Shown here piece by piece: positions 15,640 to 23,551 of a stretch of 64,000 nucleotides of DNA. The stretch is from contig CAWGCS010000001.1 of assembly GCA_963821235.1 (NCBI GenBank), positions 806,001-870,000 of the forward strand, in the 5' to 3' direction. The position numbers were made by a program, and so were the translations under genes. Numbering within the stretch: position 1 is the stretch's first letter; every line of letters begins with the position of its first letter. The notes under the pieces are model-generated. The model saw nothing but the letters and a program-made list of their open reading frames with translations. It did no database searches and was not told the DNA's origin. Source of the DNA: CTSoil-043 sp963821235. GTDB lineage: Bacteria > Chloroflexota > Limnocylindria > Limnocylindrales > CSP1-4.

Positions 15640-17103
15640 ATGAGCCGAGCGCAGCAGGTCGCAGAGGCAGGATCGGGGGCTCCGGACGGCGCGTGCTGCG
15701 GGATGTGCGCCGACGCCGAACGCGCGGCCACCGAACGCGCGGCAGCCGTGGCGGCAGCGTCGGCGCCCGCTCCGCTACGCTCGGCGGCGATGACCATCAG
15801 CCTCGACCGGCCCGGCTCGGGCGCGCGGGCGCGCGCGGCCCGCCTCGATCGCAACGCGGACCGCCGCATCACCGCGGCCGGTCTCGTGGCAGCCGGGCTC
15901 TTCGTGGCCGCCGCCCTCGCGACGGCGCTCATCCCGGCGACCGCGGCCCGGGGACCGTGGCTCCCCCTCCACCTCGCCCTGGCGGGCGGAGCGGGGACGG
16001 CGATCGCGGCGGTGATGCCCTTCTTCAGCGCGGCCCTCGTCGCGGCACCGCCCGCGGCCGCGCGCGTCCGCGTCGGGGCCCTGATCCTGGTGGCCGGCGG
16101 CGCGGCCCTCGTGGCCACCCGGGCCTTCGTCCCGGCGACCGCCCTGCCGCCGGCCGGCGGCGTGACGTTCCTGGCGGGCGTCCTCCTCCTTGGATGGGCG
16201 ACCCTCGCCCCGCTGGGGCGGGCCCTCGGGCCATCGCGACCGCTCGTCGCCGTCGCCTACGGGGCCGCTCTCGCCGACGTCCTCCTGGGGGCAACCCTGG
16301 CGACGGCCTTCGTGGGCGGCTGGGTCCCGGTCCTCGAGCGGTGGTCCGTCCTCAAGCCGGCCCATGCCTGGCTCAACCTGCTGGGGTTCGTCTCGCTCGT
16401 GATCGCGGGCACCCTCCTCCACCTCCTGCCGACCGTGCTCGGAACCCGCATCGCGGCCCGCGCCTCCGCGGCGGTCGCCGTGGCAGGCCTCGTCCTGGGC
16501 GCTCCCCTCGTGGCCCTCGGCCTCTCGATCTCCGGGGGGCCGGGTCCGGCGGCGAGCCTCGTCGCGGGAGGCGGTGCGATCGCCGCCCTGGTGGGCGCGG
16601 CCGCGCTGGCCTGGCACGCCGTCGAGGTCGTCCGGTCGCGGGGCCGCTGGAGCACCGAACCGGGCTGGCACCGCCTGACGTCCTGGGGCCTGCTGGCCGC
16701 CGTCGGCTGGTTCGCCGTGGCCGTCGGCCTGGCCGCCGGCCGCATCTTCGTCCTGGGCGCGGTGCCGGCCGCCTGGCAAATCGAGGACGTGGTCGCGCCG
16801 CTGGCCGTGGGGTGGATCCTCCAGGCGCTCGTCGCCGCATGGTCCCACCTGCTCCCCTCGATCGGGCCTGGCGGCCCGCCCGAGCATGCCCGGCAGCGAC
16901 GCCTCCTGGGTCGCGCCGCGCGGGCACGGCTGGGAGCCATCAACCTGGGGACGGCCCTCCTCGCGATCGGGATCCCGACCGGAGGCGGCCCGCTCGTCGC
17001 CGCCGGCGCGGCGCTGGCCGCCGTCGGGCTGGCGACCTCAATCGCCCTGGGGGCGGGCGCGCTCCTCCAGGTCCGCCAGGCGGGCGCCGCGGCGAACGGG
17101 TAG
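15640..17103 (+). CDS. Polytopic membrane protein divergent from nirK
   Basis: 487 residues with about 12 predicted transmembrane helices. The N-terminus before the first helix is Ala-rich and contains GACCGMCADAE, a Cys cluster that could bind metal. Conserved-looking histidines sit at helix ends: LHLALAGG, KPAHAWLNLLGF, GTLLHLLPTVLG, LAWHAVEVV and AWSHLLPSIG. The pattern is not that of heme-copper oxidases (no HH or HxH pair) and only loosely recalls NnrS; I recall similar membrane segments in actinobacterial NirK-associated proteins but cannot verify this. GAGGGA 6 bases before the ATG supports the start. Shared control with nirK suggests a role in nitrite/NO metabolism or copper/heme handling. 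Confidence 0.7.
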   Translation: MSRAQQVAEAGSGAPDGACCGMCADAERAATERAAAVAAASAPAPLRSAAMTISLDRPGSGARARAARLDRNADRRITAAGLVAAGLFVAAALATALIPATAARGPWLPLHLALAGGAGTAIAAVMPFFSAALVAAPPAAARVRVGALILVAGGAALVATRAFVPATALPPAGGVTFLAGVLLLGWATLAPLGRALGPSRPLVAVAYGAALADVLLGATLATAFVGGWVPVLERWSVLKPAHAWLNLLGFVSLVIAGTLLHLLPTVLGTRIAARASAAVAVAGLVLGAPLVALGLSISGGPGPAASLVAGGGAIAALVGAAALAWHAVEVVRSRGRWSTEPGWHRLTSWGLLAAVGWFAVAVGLAAGRIFVLGAVPAAWQIEDVVAPLAVGWILQALVAAWSHLLPSIGPGGPPEHARQRRLLGRAARARLGAINLGTALLAIGIPTGGGPLVAAGAALAAVGLATSIALGAGALLQVRQAGAAANG

Positions 17104-17490
17104 GTCCGCCAGGCTCGCGGCGGCCAGCGTGCCGAGCATCGCGTCCTGGGCCGCGAAGAAGACGTCGTGGACGTCGCAGAACCCGTCGAGGCCGCACGGG
17201 CCACCCCGCAGGACGCAGGTTCGGCGCCGGCTGTCGCTCTCCACGGACTCGATGACGTCGAGGAGCGTGATCGCGGCCGCCGGCCGGGCCAGCCGGTAGC
17301 CGCCGGCCCGCCCCGTGGTGGCCGCCACGAGGCCGGCCGCGGCGAGGTCGCCCATCACCTGCGGCAGGAAGCGGACGGGGATCGACATCTCCTCGGCGAT
17401 CCGGCGGACCGACGTCAGGCGGCCCTGCGGAGCCCTGGCGAGGGCGAGCATCGCCCGCACCGCGTAGTCCCCTCGCTTCGTCAGCTCCAT
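17038..17490 (-). CDS. Second Rrf2-family regulator, NsrR-like
   Basis: 150 residues: ELTKRGDYAVRAMLALARAP, FLPQVMGDLAAAGLV and cysteines at about 92, 99 and 105 (CVLRGGPCGLDGFC), the same C-x6-C-x5-C spacing as the nirK-linked Rrf2 protein. It is therefore probably another iron-sulfur NO or redox sensor. It converges on, and overlaps by 66 bases, the 3' end of the 12-TM membrane protein gene, so the two genes cannot be transcribed fully at once without antisense overlap. The start ATG is placed at MELTKRG by family alignment; a GTG two codons upstream is possible. Confidence 0.85.
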   Translation of the reverse strand: MELTKRGDYAVRAMLALARAPQGRLTSVRRIAEEMSIPVRFLPQVMGDLAAAGLVAATTGRAGGYRLARPAAAITLLDVIESVESDSRRRTCVLRGGPCGLDGFCDVHDVFFAAQDAMLGTLAAASLADLPVRRGARLADLEERARPQGD

Positions 17491-17697
17491 GCGCACGTCG
17501 CGAGTATGGCTGCGCGGCAGGCCCCCCGCGCAGGCGCCCCGGCCCCAGATGGGCGCCGACGACCGCCCGATCCTGCGTCGGGGCCGGCTGCCCCGGCCCG
17601 GCCGTCCCCCTGCCCGCTGGTAGACTCCCGGCCACGACGGAGGCCCCGTCGCCGCCCCGGACGGGCGCGCGGGCAGGGGGCCGCACGGGAGGAATCG

Positions 17698-18516
17698 ATG
17701 GCCGACGACCGCGAGCGCTGGGCGCTGATCCTGGGGGCGTCGAGCGGCATGGGCGAGGCGGCCGGGCTCGCCCTTGCACATGCCGGCTACCGCGTCTTCG
17801 GAATCCATCTCGACTTCCGGGCCGGCCTCCAGCACGTCGACGAGGTCAAGGCGGCCATCGTGGCTGCCGGCTCCGAGGCGGTCTTCGTCAACATGAACGC
17901 GGCCGACGACGAGAAGCGGGCGGACGCCGTGGCCCGCCTGCAGGAGCGCTTCGCCGCATCCCGTGCGGCCGGCCGGCGGCCCCACCTGCGGGTCGTCATG
18001 CACTCCCTCGCGTTCGGGTCGCTGCTCCCGTTCCTCACCGAGGACGCCACGGGCGCCATCAGCCGCAAGCAGATGGAGATGACCCTCGACGTGATGGCCA
18101 ACTCGCTCGTCTACTGGGTCCAGGATCTCTGGCGGGCGGGGCTCCTCGAAGCGGGCTCCAAGGTCTTCGCCATGACCTCCGAGGGCTCCGCCCGGATGAT
18201 CCCCTCCTACGGTGCCGTCTCCGCCGCGAAGGCGGCCCTCGAGTCGCATTGCCGCCAGCTGGCGACGGAGCTTGCCCGCCTCGGCTCGGGCGTGGCGGTC
18301 AACGCCATCAGGGCGGGCGTGACGGACACGCCTGCGCTCCGCAAGATCCCCGAGGCGGCCCGGGTCATCGAGGTCACCATGGCCCGCAACCCGCACGCCC
18401 GGCTGACGACCGTCCAGGACGTCGCCGACGCCCTGGTGACCCTGGCGTCGACCGACTCCGACTGGATCAGCGGCAACGTCATCAACGTCGACGGCGGCGA
18501 GTTCATCGCCGGCTAG
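17698..18516 (+). CDS. Enoyl-ACP reductase-like short-chain dehydrogenase (FabL/FabI type)
   Basis: 272 residues. The glycine motif ILGASSGMGEAAG is FabL-like, MHSLAFGSLLPF matches the enoyl reductase strand, and PSYGAVSAAKAALE gives the Y-x6-K catalytic pair that separates enoyl-ACP reductases from ordinary Y-x3-K SDRs. WISGNVINVDGG closes the Rossmann fold. It probably reduces trans-2-enoyl-ACP with NAD(P)H in fatty acid elongation. GGGAGGA just upstream fixes the ATG. It stands alone between an Rrf2 gene and the convergent apbE. Confidence 0.83.
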   Translation: MADDRERWALILGASSGMGEAAGLALAHAGYRVFGIHLDFRAGLQHVDEVKAAIVAAGSEAVFVNMNAADDEKRADAVARLQERFAASRAAGRRPHLRVVMHSLAFGSLLPFLTEDATGAISRKQMEMTLDVMANSLVYWVQDLWRAGLLEAGSKVFAMTSEGSARMIPSYGAVSAAKAALESHCRQLATELARLGSGVAVNAIRAGVTDTPALRKIPEAARVIEVTMARNPHARLTTVQDVADALVTLASTDSDWISGNVINVDGGEFIAG

Positions 18517-18568
18517 GCCGGGCCCCAGGGCACCGCTCCGTGGCGGGCGCCCGCGAGCGGCCGGGCCC

Positions 18569-19555
18569 CTACGCCTCCGCGGCCAGCCAGGACGTCCGAA
18601 CCCGTGCGGCGGGCGTCATCTCGAGCCCGCCGTCCTCCCGGATCCACCACGTCGCGAGCCCGAGGGCCCGGGCCCGGGGACCAATTCGGCGGGCGCCCTC
18701 GAGGAAGAGCGTCTTCGAGCGCACCTCTGCCCATGCCGGGTCGACGGCGGCGACCGTCACGGAACGGAGCCCGTCCCCGCCGGGCTCCCCCGTCGCCGGG
18801 TCGAGGAGGTGATGGGCCGATCGCCCGTCCGCGGTCTGCCAGCGGTGGATCCCGATCGACGAGGTGCAGACCGCCCCCTCGCCGAGCTCGATCACCGCCA
18901 CCTCGCGGTCGCTGTCAGGCTCCTCGATGCCGATGCGCCAGGGGCCCGCCTGGGGCGCCGCCCCGCGCGCGACGAGGTCGCCGCCGGCCTCCAGCAGCGC
19001 CCCCGCCGTCCTGCCCTCCAGCTCCGGGAGGACCTCGCCGAGCCGGGCGAACGCCCAGCGCAGTGCCAGCCCCTTGCCGATCCCGCCGAGGTCGAGCCGG
19101 GCGGCGACCGCCAGCGCGCGGCGCCGGGGATCGCGACGGAGCCACCGCCCGTCGGCGAAGGATGCGTCCCGTCCGAGGCCGGCGCCTGAGCCCGGCGCGG
19201 CACCGACGCCGCGATACCCCAGCCGCTCGAGATCGCCCAGCACGCGGGGGTCGAACGCTCCCGCCGTGAGCCGCCAGGCCCGCTCCGCGGCGGCGACGGC
19301 GTCGTAGAGGCGCGGGTGCACGGGGCGACAGGCGGGGTCCCCGGCGCGGTCGTTGAGAGCGACCAGGTCACTCGAGTCTCGGAAGCGCGACAGGGCCTGC
19401 TCGATCTCCTCGATCGCGGTCGAGACGGCGTCCCAGCCCGCGGAAGCCCTCGCCTCGTCGACCCCGACGACGGAGAGGCGCAGCGGCGACCCCATTGCCC
19501 GCCGCTCGAAGCGGGCGACCTGCGTCAGCAGGGCTTGCCCGATCCTGTCGTGCAC
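18569..19555 (-). CDS. apbE: FAD:protein FMN transferase ApbE
   Basis: 328 residues with RFERRAMGSPLRLSVVG at the N-terminus, LDLGGIGKGLALRWAF, LLEAGGDLVARG and the metal/FAD motif HHLLDPATGEP. ApbE moves FMN from FAD onto a Thr or Ser of a target flavoprotein. No signal peptide or lipobox is seen, so it may act inside, or on the target before export. The start overlaps the previous gene by 31 bases; it is kept because the family needs the RFERRAMGS segment. It is last in an operon with a ferric-reductase-like protein, but no FMN-binding-domain target is encoded here. Confidence 0.9.
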   Translation of the reverse strand: MHDRIGQALLTQVARFERRAMGSPLRLSVVGVDEARASAGWDAVSTAIEEIEQALSRFRDSSDLVALNDRAGDPACRPVHPRLYDAVAAAERAWRLTAGAFDPRVLGDLERLGYRGVGAAPGSGAGLGRDASFADGRWLRRDPRRRALAVAARLDLGGIGKGLALRWAFARLGEVLPELEGRTAGALLEAGGDLVARGAAPQAGPWRIGIEEPDSDREVAVIELGEGAVCTSSIGIHRWQTADGRSAHHLLDPATGEPGGDGLRSVTVAAVDPAWAEVRSKTLFLEGARRIGPRARALGLATWWIREDGGLEMTPAARVRTSWLAAEA

Positions 19556-20109
19556 GCGTTGGTGGCCGGCTTCTGGCTGACGTAGACGGTCCGCGACGAG
19601 ACGGTGGGCAGGCCGGAGTAGGTCGGGACGCGCAGGGACGACGCGGATCCCTCGACTGCCTTGACCTGCTTCCCCAGCTCCCCGAGCGATGCCTCGTGGA
19701 GGGCGATGCCGTCGGCGACGGCCTGGTAGGCGGACGAAGCGTTCGCGTAGCTCGCCTCGATCCGGCCCGCGGCGGCCTCGGCGGCATCGTGACTCCCGCG
19801 CAGGGCCTGCAGGGCCGCCGCGGCCGGCGCGCGCTCGGCGGCCAGGCCGGCGTCGCTGCCCGCCTGCAGCGCCGTGACGCCGGCCAGCGAGGCGGCGTAC
19901 AGGCCGGCGGACACGCCGACCGCGACCGCCACGTGGACGGGCCTGCGGGCGGCCGCCTGGCGCGCCACCGCCGCCGGTCGGGCCTCGATGCCAGGCTTCG
20001 CTTCGGCGCCGGGCCGGAGCGCCGGGGCCGTGCGGGGAAGGAGAGGGAATTCCCGCTCGGGCGCCAGCCGCGGGGCAACGCCGGGACGGCCGAGGACGCG
20101 CTCAGTCAT
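19525..20109 (-). CDS. Single-pass membrane protein, unknown, in the ApbE operon
   Basis: 194 residues: an Arg/Pro-rich cytoplasmic N-terminus, one transmembrane segment at about 57-80 (HVAVAVGVSAGLYAASLAG), then an Ala-rich helical stretch and a Ser/Thr-rich C-terminal tail with two cysteines (NACTTGSGKPC). I recognise no family and see no D-x-x-(S/T)-G-A-T flavinylation motif. Its ATG overlaps the end of the preceding coiled-coil gene by 8 bases, and it runs into apbE. The layout suggests an extracytoplasmic scaffold of a membrane redox complex; this is inference. Confidence 0.6.
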   Translation of the reverse strand: MTERVLGRPGVAPRLAPEREFPLLPRTAPALRPGAEAKPGIEARPAAVARQAAARRPVHVAVAVGVSAGLYAASLAGVTALQAGSDAGLAAERAPAAAALQALRGSHDAAEAAAGRIEASYANASSAYQAVADGIALHEASLGELGKQVKAVEGSASSLRVPTYSGLPTVSSRTVYVSQKPATNACTTGSGKPC

Positions 20110-20575
20110 CGTGCTCGGGCTCCTCCCCGGTGGGGCGGGGTGTCGCCGCGGGCGCGGTGGTCACGATGCGGGTGACGACCGTGGGGGGCCTGGCCGCGGC
20201 GCGGCGGGCGGCGGCCTCGATCGACGCGTTGAGCGCCGCCAGTCGCTTCTTCGCCGCGGCGATCCGGACCTTCAGGCTGGCCGCCGTGCTGGCGTCGCGG
20301 GTGACCCGGGCGTCGGCGGCGGCCAGGGCGGCCTGGAGCTCCGAGGCCTGGGCGGTGACGGCGTCGAGGCGTGCCTGCAGGTCGGTGCCCCTGGCGCGTT
20401 CCGCCTCGAGCTGGCTGGCGAGGCTCTCGACCGTCACGGGCGGCGCCGTGAGCGGTGCCGCGCTCGCCGTCCACTCGCCGGCAGCGCGAATCGTGGCGGC
20501 GCCGAGCACGAGGCTTCCGGCCACCGCCGCCGTGACCACGGCTCGTCGGGCGACGAGCCTGGGGCTGATCGTCAT
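20102..20575 (-). CDS. Membrane-anchored coiled-coil protein, unknown
   Basis: 157 residues: an N-terminal membrane segment (AVVTAAVAGSLVLGAATIRA), then an Ala/Leu/Arg-rich heptad-like coiled coil from about 50 to 125 (LASQLEAERARGTDLQARL and following), and a Pro/Thr-rich acidic tail. No enzyme motif is present. It is coupled to the ferric-reductase-like gene through an ATGA overlap and overlaps the next gene too, so it is probably a subunit or spacer of the same membrane assembly. Confidence 0.65.
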   Translation of the reverse strand: MTISPRLVARRAVVTAAVAGSLVLGAATIRAAGEWTASAAPLTAPPVTVESLASQLEAERARGTDLQARLDAVTAQASELQAALAAADARVTRDASTAASLKVRIAAAKKRLAALNASIEAAARRAAARPPTVVTRIVTTAPAATPRPTGEEPEHDD

Positions 20576-21288
20576 CGGTCGGGGACCTCCTCTGCACGAG
20601 CCGGGATGAGCGGGGCGGCGGCCGAGCGCGTGGCGCCCGGGAGGCTGGTGGCGAACGTGGGACGGGCCTTCCTGGCCACCCAGTAGCGGTAGGCGGCCGC
20701 GAGCAGGACGAGCATCCCCGTCGCGACGTAGAGGGGGAGCAGCGAGGGGCTGTCGGTCCCGGCCAGCAGGCCGTGCATCCACGACAGGACCCAGGCGACG
20801 ATGGCGAAGCGGTGCAGCTTGAGCCACAGGCCCTGCGGCAGGAGCCGCGTCCAGCGGCCGGTCACCCCCGACACGAGCGCCGCGTAGAGGCCGAGCGTGC
20901 CCAGGGCGACCGGCGCCGTCCGGTACGCAGAGAGGCCGGGGACCAGCGAGCCGGCGATCCCCACCCCGGCGTACGGATCCAGGAGGACGCTGACGACGTG
21001 GGCGGCCAGGAAGGCGACCACGAAGACGAAGAGGTTCTCGTGCCACGGGAAGAGCCGCTTGGAGAGCTTCCAGGTCGCCTGGTTGGTCGGGTGGGAGAGG
21101 ACCAGCCCCAGGCCGACGAGGCCGGTCAGCAGGAGGTACGTCGTCATTCCCGTCGCCCGGCCGGCCAGCCAGACGCGCACCTGCGCCTGGTAAGGGGAGC
21201 TGGCCGGCACCACCTGGTCGGTGGCGAAGACGATCAGGATGCCGAGGGCCGCCCCCAGGACGACCCAGGCCCGGCCGCTCAGGCGCAT
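20572..21288 (-). CDS. Ferric reductase-like transmembrane protein
   Basis: 238 residues, six predicted helices. Histidines in LVLSHPTNQATW, LFPWHENLFVF, FLAAHVVSVLL, LKLHRFAIVAW and SWMHGLLAG are placed like the paired b-heme ligands of the FRD/cytochrome b family. Such proteins pass electrons across the membrane. It heads a four-gene coupled operon ending in apbE, the usual company of FMN-carrying electron-transfer chains. The start is placed at MRLSGRAW just before the first helix; the frame stays open to an ATG at 21405, which I regard as unlikely. Confidence 0.82.
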   Translation of the reverse strand: MRLSGRAWVVLGAALGILIVFATDQVVPASSPYQAQVRVWLAGRATGMTTYLLLTGLVGLGLVLSHPTNQATWKLSKRLFPWHENLFVFVVAFLAAHVVSVLLDPYAGVGIAGSLVPGLSAYRTAPVALGTLGLYAALVSGVTGRWTRLLPQGLWLKLHRFAIVAWVLSWMHGLLAGTDSPSLLPLYVATGMLVLLAAAYRYWVARKARPTFATSLPGATRSAAAPLIPARAEEVPDR

Positions 21289-21416
21289 CTGCGGGCGACC
21301 CGGAGGCAGGAGCGGCGGCTCGTGGCGGTCATGGCGTCTCCCCGGCGGCCGGACGAGGCCTCGTCCGTACACCGTCAGAGGCCGCCCGGCGGCGATTGGT
21401 TTCACGCGCCGGCCGA

Positions 21417-21445
21417 TTGCACGTGAACGCCGGCCGGACTACCGT
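21417..21445 (+). promoter_or_regulatory. Promoter of the His-rich protein gene
   Basis: TTGCAC (21417-21422) and TACCGT (21440-21445) are 17 bases apart, followed by GGAGGG and the ATG at 21463. TTCACG and CGTGAA form an inverted pair about the -35 region (roughly 21400-21427), a possible metal-regulator site. Confidence 0.6.
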
Positions 21446-21462
21446 GGCCGCCGGAGGGACAC

Positions 21463-21792
21463 ATGGACGACACGACCGCCACCGGCACCCACCGACCGCT
21501 TGGCCAGCATCCCCACACCCACGATCGCTTCTGCGGGCACGCGGCGGTGCCCCACGACGACCACGTCGACTTCCTCCACGACGGGCACGTCCACCACGTC
21601 CACGACGACCACGTCGACGATGCGGCCGCATCCGGTCCCAGTGTCGATGCTCCCCACGTCCTCCACGCCGGCCACATGCACGTCCACGAGGCCGGGTGCG
21701 GGCACGCGGCGGTGCCCCACGCGGATCACGTGGACTACGTGCACGGCGATCACCGCCACGCGGGGCATCACGTCCACTACGACGAGCACTGA
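21463..21792 (+). CDS. Histidine-rich metal-binding protein with an internal duplication
   Basis: 109 residues, about a quarter histidine, with many Asp. Two related halves each start CGHAAVPH and continue with DHVDFLH- or DHVDYVH-type repeats, so the gene arose by internal duplication. There is no signal peptide. Such a protein would bind zinc, nickel or copper; sitting between the ABC zinc/manganese importer and the redox operon, a zinc store or chaperone in the cytoplasm is the best guess. GGAGGG about 8 bases before the ATG supports the start. Confidence 0.8.
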   Translation: MDDTTATGTHRPLGQHPHTHDRFCGHAAVPHDDHVDFLHDGHVHHVHDDHVDDAAASGPSVDAPHVLHAGHMHVHEAGCGHAAVPHADHVDYVHGDHRHAGHHVHYDEH

Positions 21793-21848
21793 CCCGCCGG
21801 GCCTGGATCGGCGCGCGCGTCCGATCGGCCGACCGCCCGCGGGACGGG

Positions 21849-22658
21849 CTACGGCGCCTGGGGGCCTCCCTCGATCACCTGGGGGTGCCCGTGGGCGCGC
21901 TCTGCCACGACGAGGCGCCCGGCATGCTCCTCGTGCGCGTCGCGGAGGACGATCCCGAACGTCTCCAGGAGGCGGTCGGCCGTGAGGACCGCCCGGCCGG
22001 GGCCGAGGGCGACCACTCGCCGGGCAAGGAGGAGAACCTGGTCGTACTCGATCGCCTCGCCGATGTCGTGGGTCGACGTGACGAGCGTGGCTCCGCGCTC
22101 CAGCTCGGCGGCGAACGCCTGGAGGTAGCGCTCCCTGCCGCCGGCGTCGAGGCCGGCCGTCGGCTCGTCGAGGACGACGAGGTCCGCCCGCCGGGCCAGC
22201 ACCTGGGCGAGATAGACGCGCTGCTGCTGGCCGCCCGAGAGGGATCGCAGCGGCTGGCCGGCGAGCGACTCGACGCCCATCGTCCGCATGGCCCATTCCA
22301 CGAGGTCGTGGTCCGCGGCGGTCATCCGCCCGAAGAGGCCGAGGTTGGGAAAGCGCGCCATCCGCACGATGTCGATGGCCCGCAGCGGCAGGACGAAGCC
22401 CGAGGCGTGGAACTGGCTCAGGTAGGCCAGGCGACGGGGCGCGCCGCCCGGCGGCGCGCCCAGCACCGTCAGCCCGCCGCCGACGGGGGCCAGGAGGCCC
22501 ACGATGGTCCGCAGCAGGGTGGACTTGCCGGAGCCGTTGGTCCCCACGAGGGCGAGGGATGTCCGCTCCCGGACCTCCAGGTCGATCCTCTCCACGACCG
22601 GCCGCCGGTCATGGCCGACCGCCAGGCCGCGGGCTTCGATGACGGTCACTCCGGTCAT
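21849..22658 (-). CDS. Zinc/manganese ABC importer ATPase
   Basis: 269 residues with Walker A GTNGSGKST, signature LSGGQQQRV, Walker B DLVVLDEPTAGLD and H-loop TSTHD. It energises the metal-type permease whose stop overlaps its ATG (ATGA). Family members of this ZnuC/MntB group end near here; the tail has a His/Glu-containing stretch (HEEHAG). It is the last gene of a regulator-binding protein-permease-ATPase operon. Confidence 0.9.
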   Translation of the reverse strand: MTGVTVIEARGLAVGHDRRPVVERIDLEVRERTSLALVGTNGSGKSTLLRTIVGLLAPVGGGLTVLGAPPGGAPRRLAYLSQFHASGFVLPLRAIDIVRMARFPNLGLFGRMTAADHDLVEWAMRTMGVESLAGQPLRSLSGGQQQRVYLAQVLARRADLVVLDEPTAGLDAGGRERYLQAFAAELERGATLVTSTHDIGEAIEYDQVLLLARRVVALGPGRAVLTADRLLETFGIVLRDAHEEHAGRLVVAERAHGHPQVIEGGPQAP

Positions 22659-23461
22659 GCCGCCGCCTCGTCCGGCGTCGCGGCCCGTGCCCGGAAGTTC
22701 ACGGCGGCCAGGACGACGAAGAAGACGATCGTGGCCACCAGGACCACCGTGGCCCCCGCCGCCGTGTTGAGGTGGTAGCTGAGGAGCAGCCCGAGGTAGG
22801 TCGAAGCGGTCCCGATGACGGCCCCGACCACCATCATGGCCCCGATGCGGTGGGCCAGGAGCGCTCCGGCGCTGGCCGGCGCGAGGAGCATGCCGAAGAC
22901 GAGGAGCGTGCCCACCGTCTGGAACGAGACGATGACGGTGCCCGCCACCAGCAGGAGCATGAGGTTGTGATACCGCCGGGCCGGGAAGCCGGCGACCTGG
23001 GCCTGGTCGCGGTCGAAGCAGAGGAGGAGGAAGGGCCGGGCGAAGGCGTAGGCCGTCCCCCCGACGGCGAGGGTGGCCGCCACCTGGACGAGGAGCACGC
23101 CCGGTCCGATCCCCAGGATCTCGCCGAAGAGGATGTGGACGAGGTCGCCGCTGAAGGTCGACGAGCGGGAGACGATGACCACGCCGAGGGCGAGCATGCC
23201 GACGAAGAGGAGGCCGATCGCGCTGTCCGAGGAGAGGCGCGAGCGCGAGGTCACGACGCTGACCCCGCCGATCATCAGGACGGCGCCGACGGCGGCCCCG
23301 ACCATCCCCGGGACTCCGAGGAGGAGGGCGACGGCCACGCCCGGCAGCACGCCATGCGCCAGGGCGTCGCCGATGAAGGCCAGCCCGCGGAGCACGACGA
23401 AGGTGCCGACGATCGAGCAGGAGATGGAGACGAGGATCCCGGCGGCGAGCGCCCGGAGCAT
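22655..23461 (-). CDS. Zinc/manganese ABC importer permease
   Basis: A 268-residue ZnuB/MntC-type permease with eight or so helices; GTFVVLRGLAFIGDALAHGV and GTLLVFGMLLAPA are family hallmarks. It forms the metal channel served by the upstream lipoprotein. The first standard start is the ATG used here, but the frame continues upstream to a CTG at 23500 preceded by GAGGAT; translation from there would add GPLLDPFLQNEF, which matches the usual N-terminus of this family. The real start may therefore be the CTG. Confidence 0.88.
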   Translation of the reverse strand: MLRALAAGILVSISCSIVGTFVVLRGLAFIGDALAHGVLPGVAVALLLGVPGMVGAAVGAVLMIGGVSVVTSRSRLSSDSAIGLLFVGMLALGVVIVSRSSTFSGDLVHILFGEILGIGPGVLLVQVAATLAVGGTAYAFARPFLLLCFDRDQAQVAGFPARRYHNLMLLLVAGTVIVSFQTVGTLLVFGMLLAPASAGALLAHRIGAMMVVGAVIGTASTYLGLLLSYHLNTAAGATVVLVATIVFFVVLAAVNFRARAATPDEAAA

Positions 23462-23551
23462 GAACTCGTTCTGGAGGAACGGATCGAGCAGCGGTCCCAG
23501 GCGATGATCCTCGTGCGCGCTGCGCGCCGGCCCCGGCGACCGGCTCGCGCC

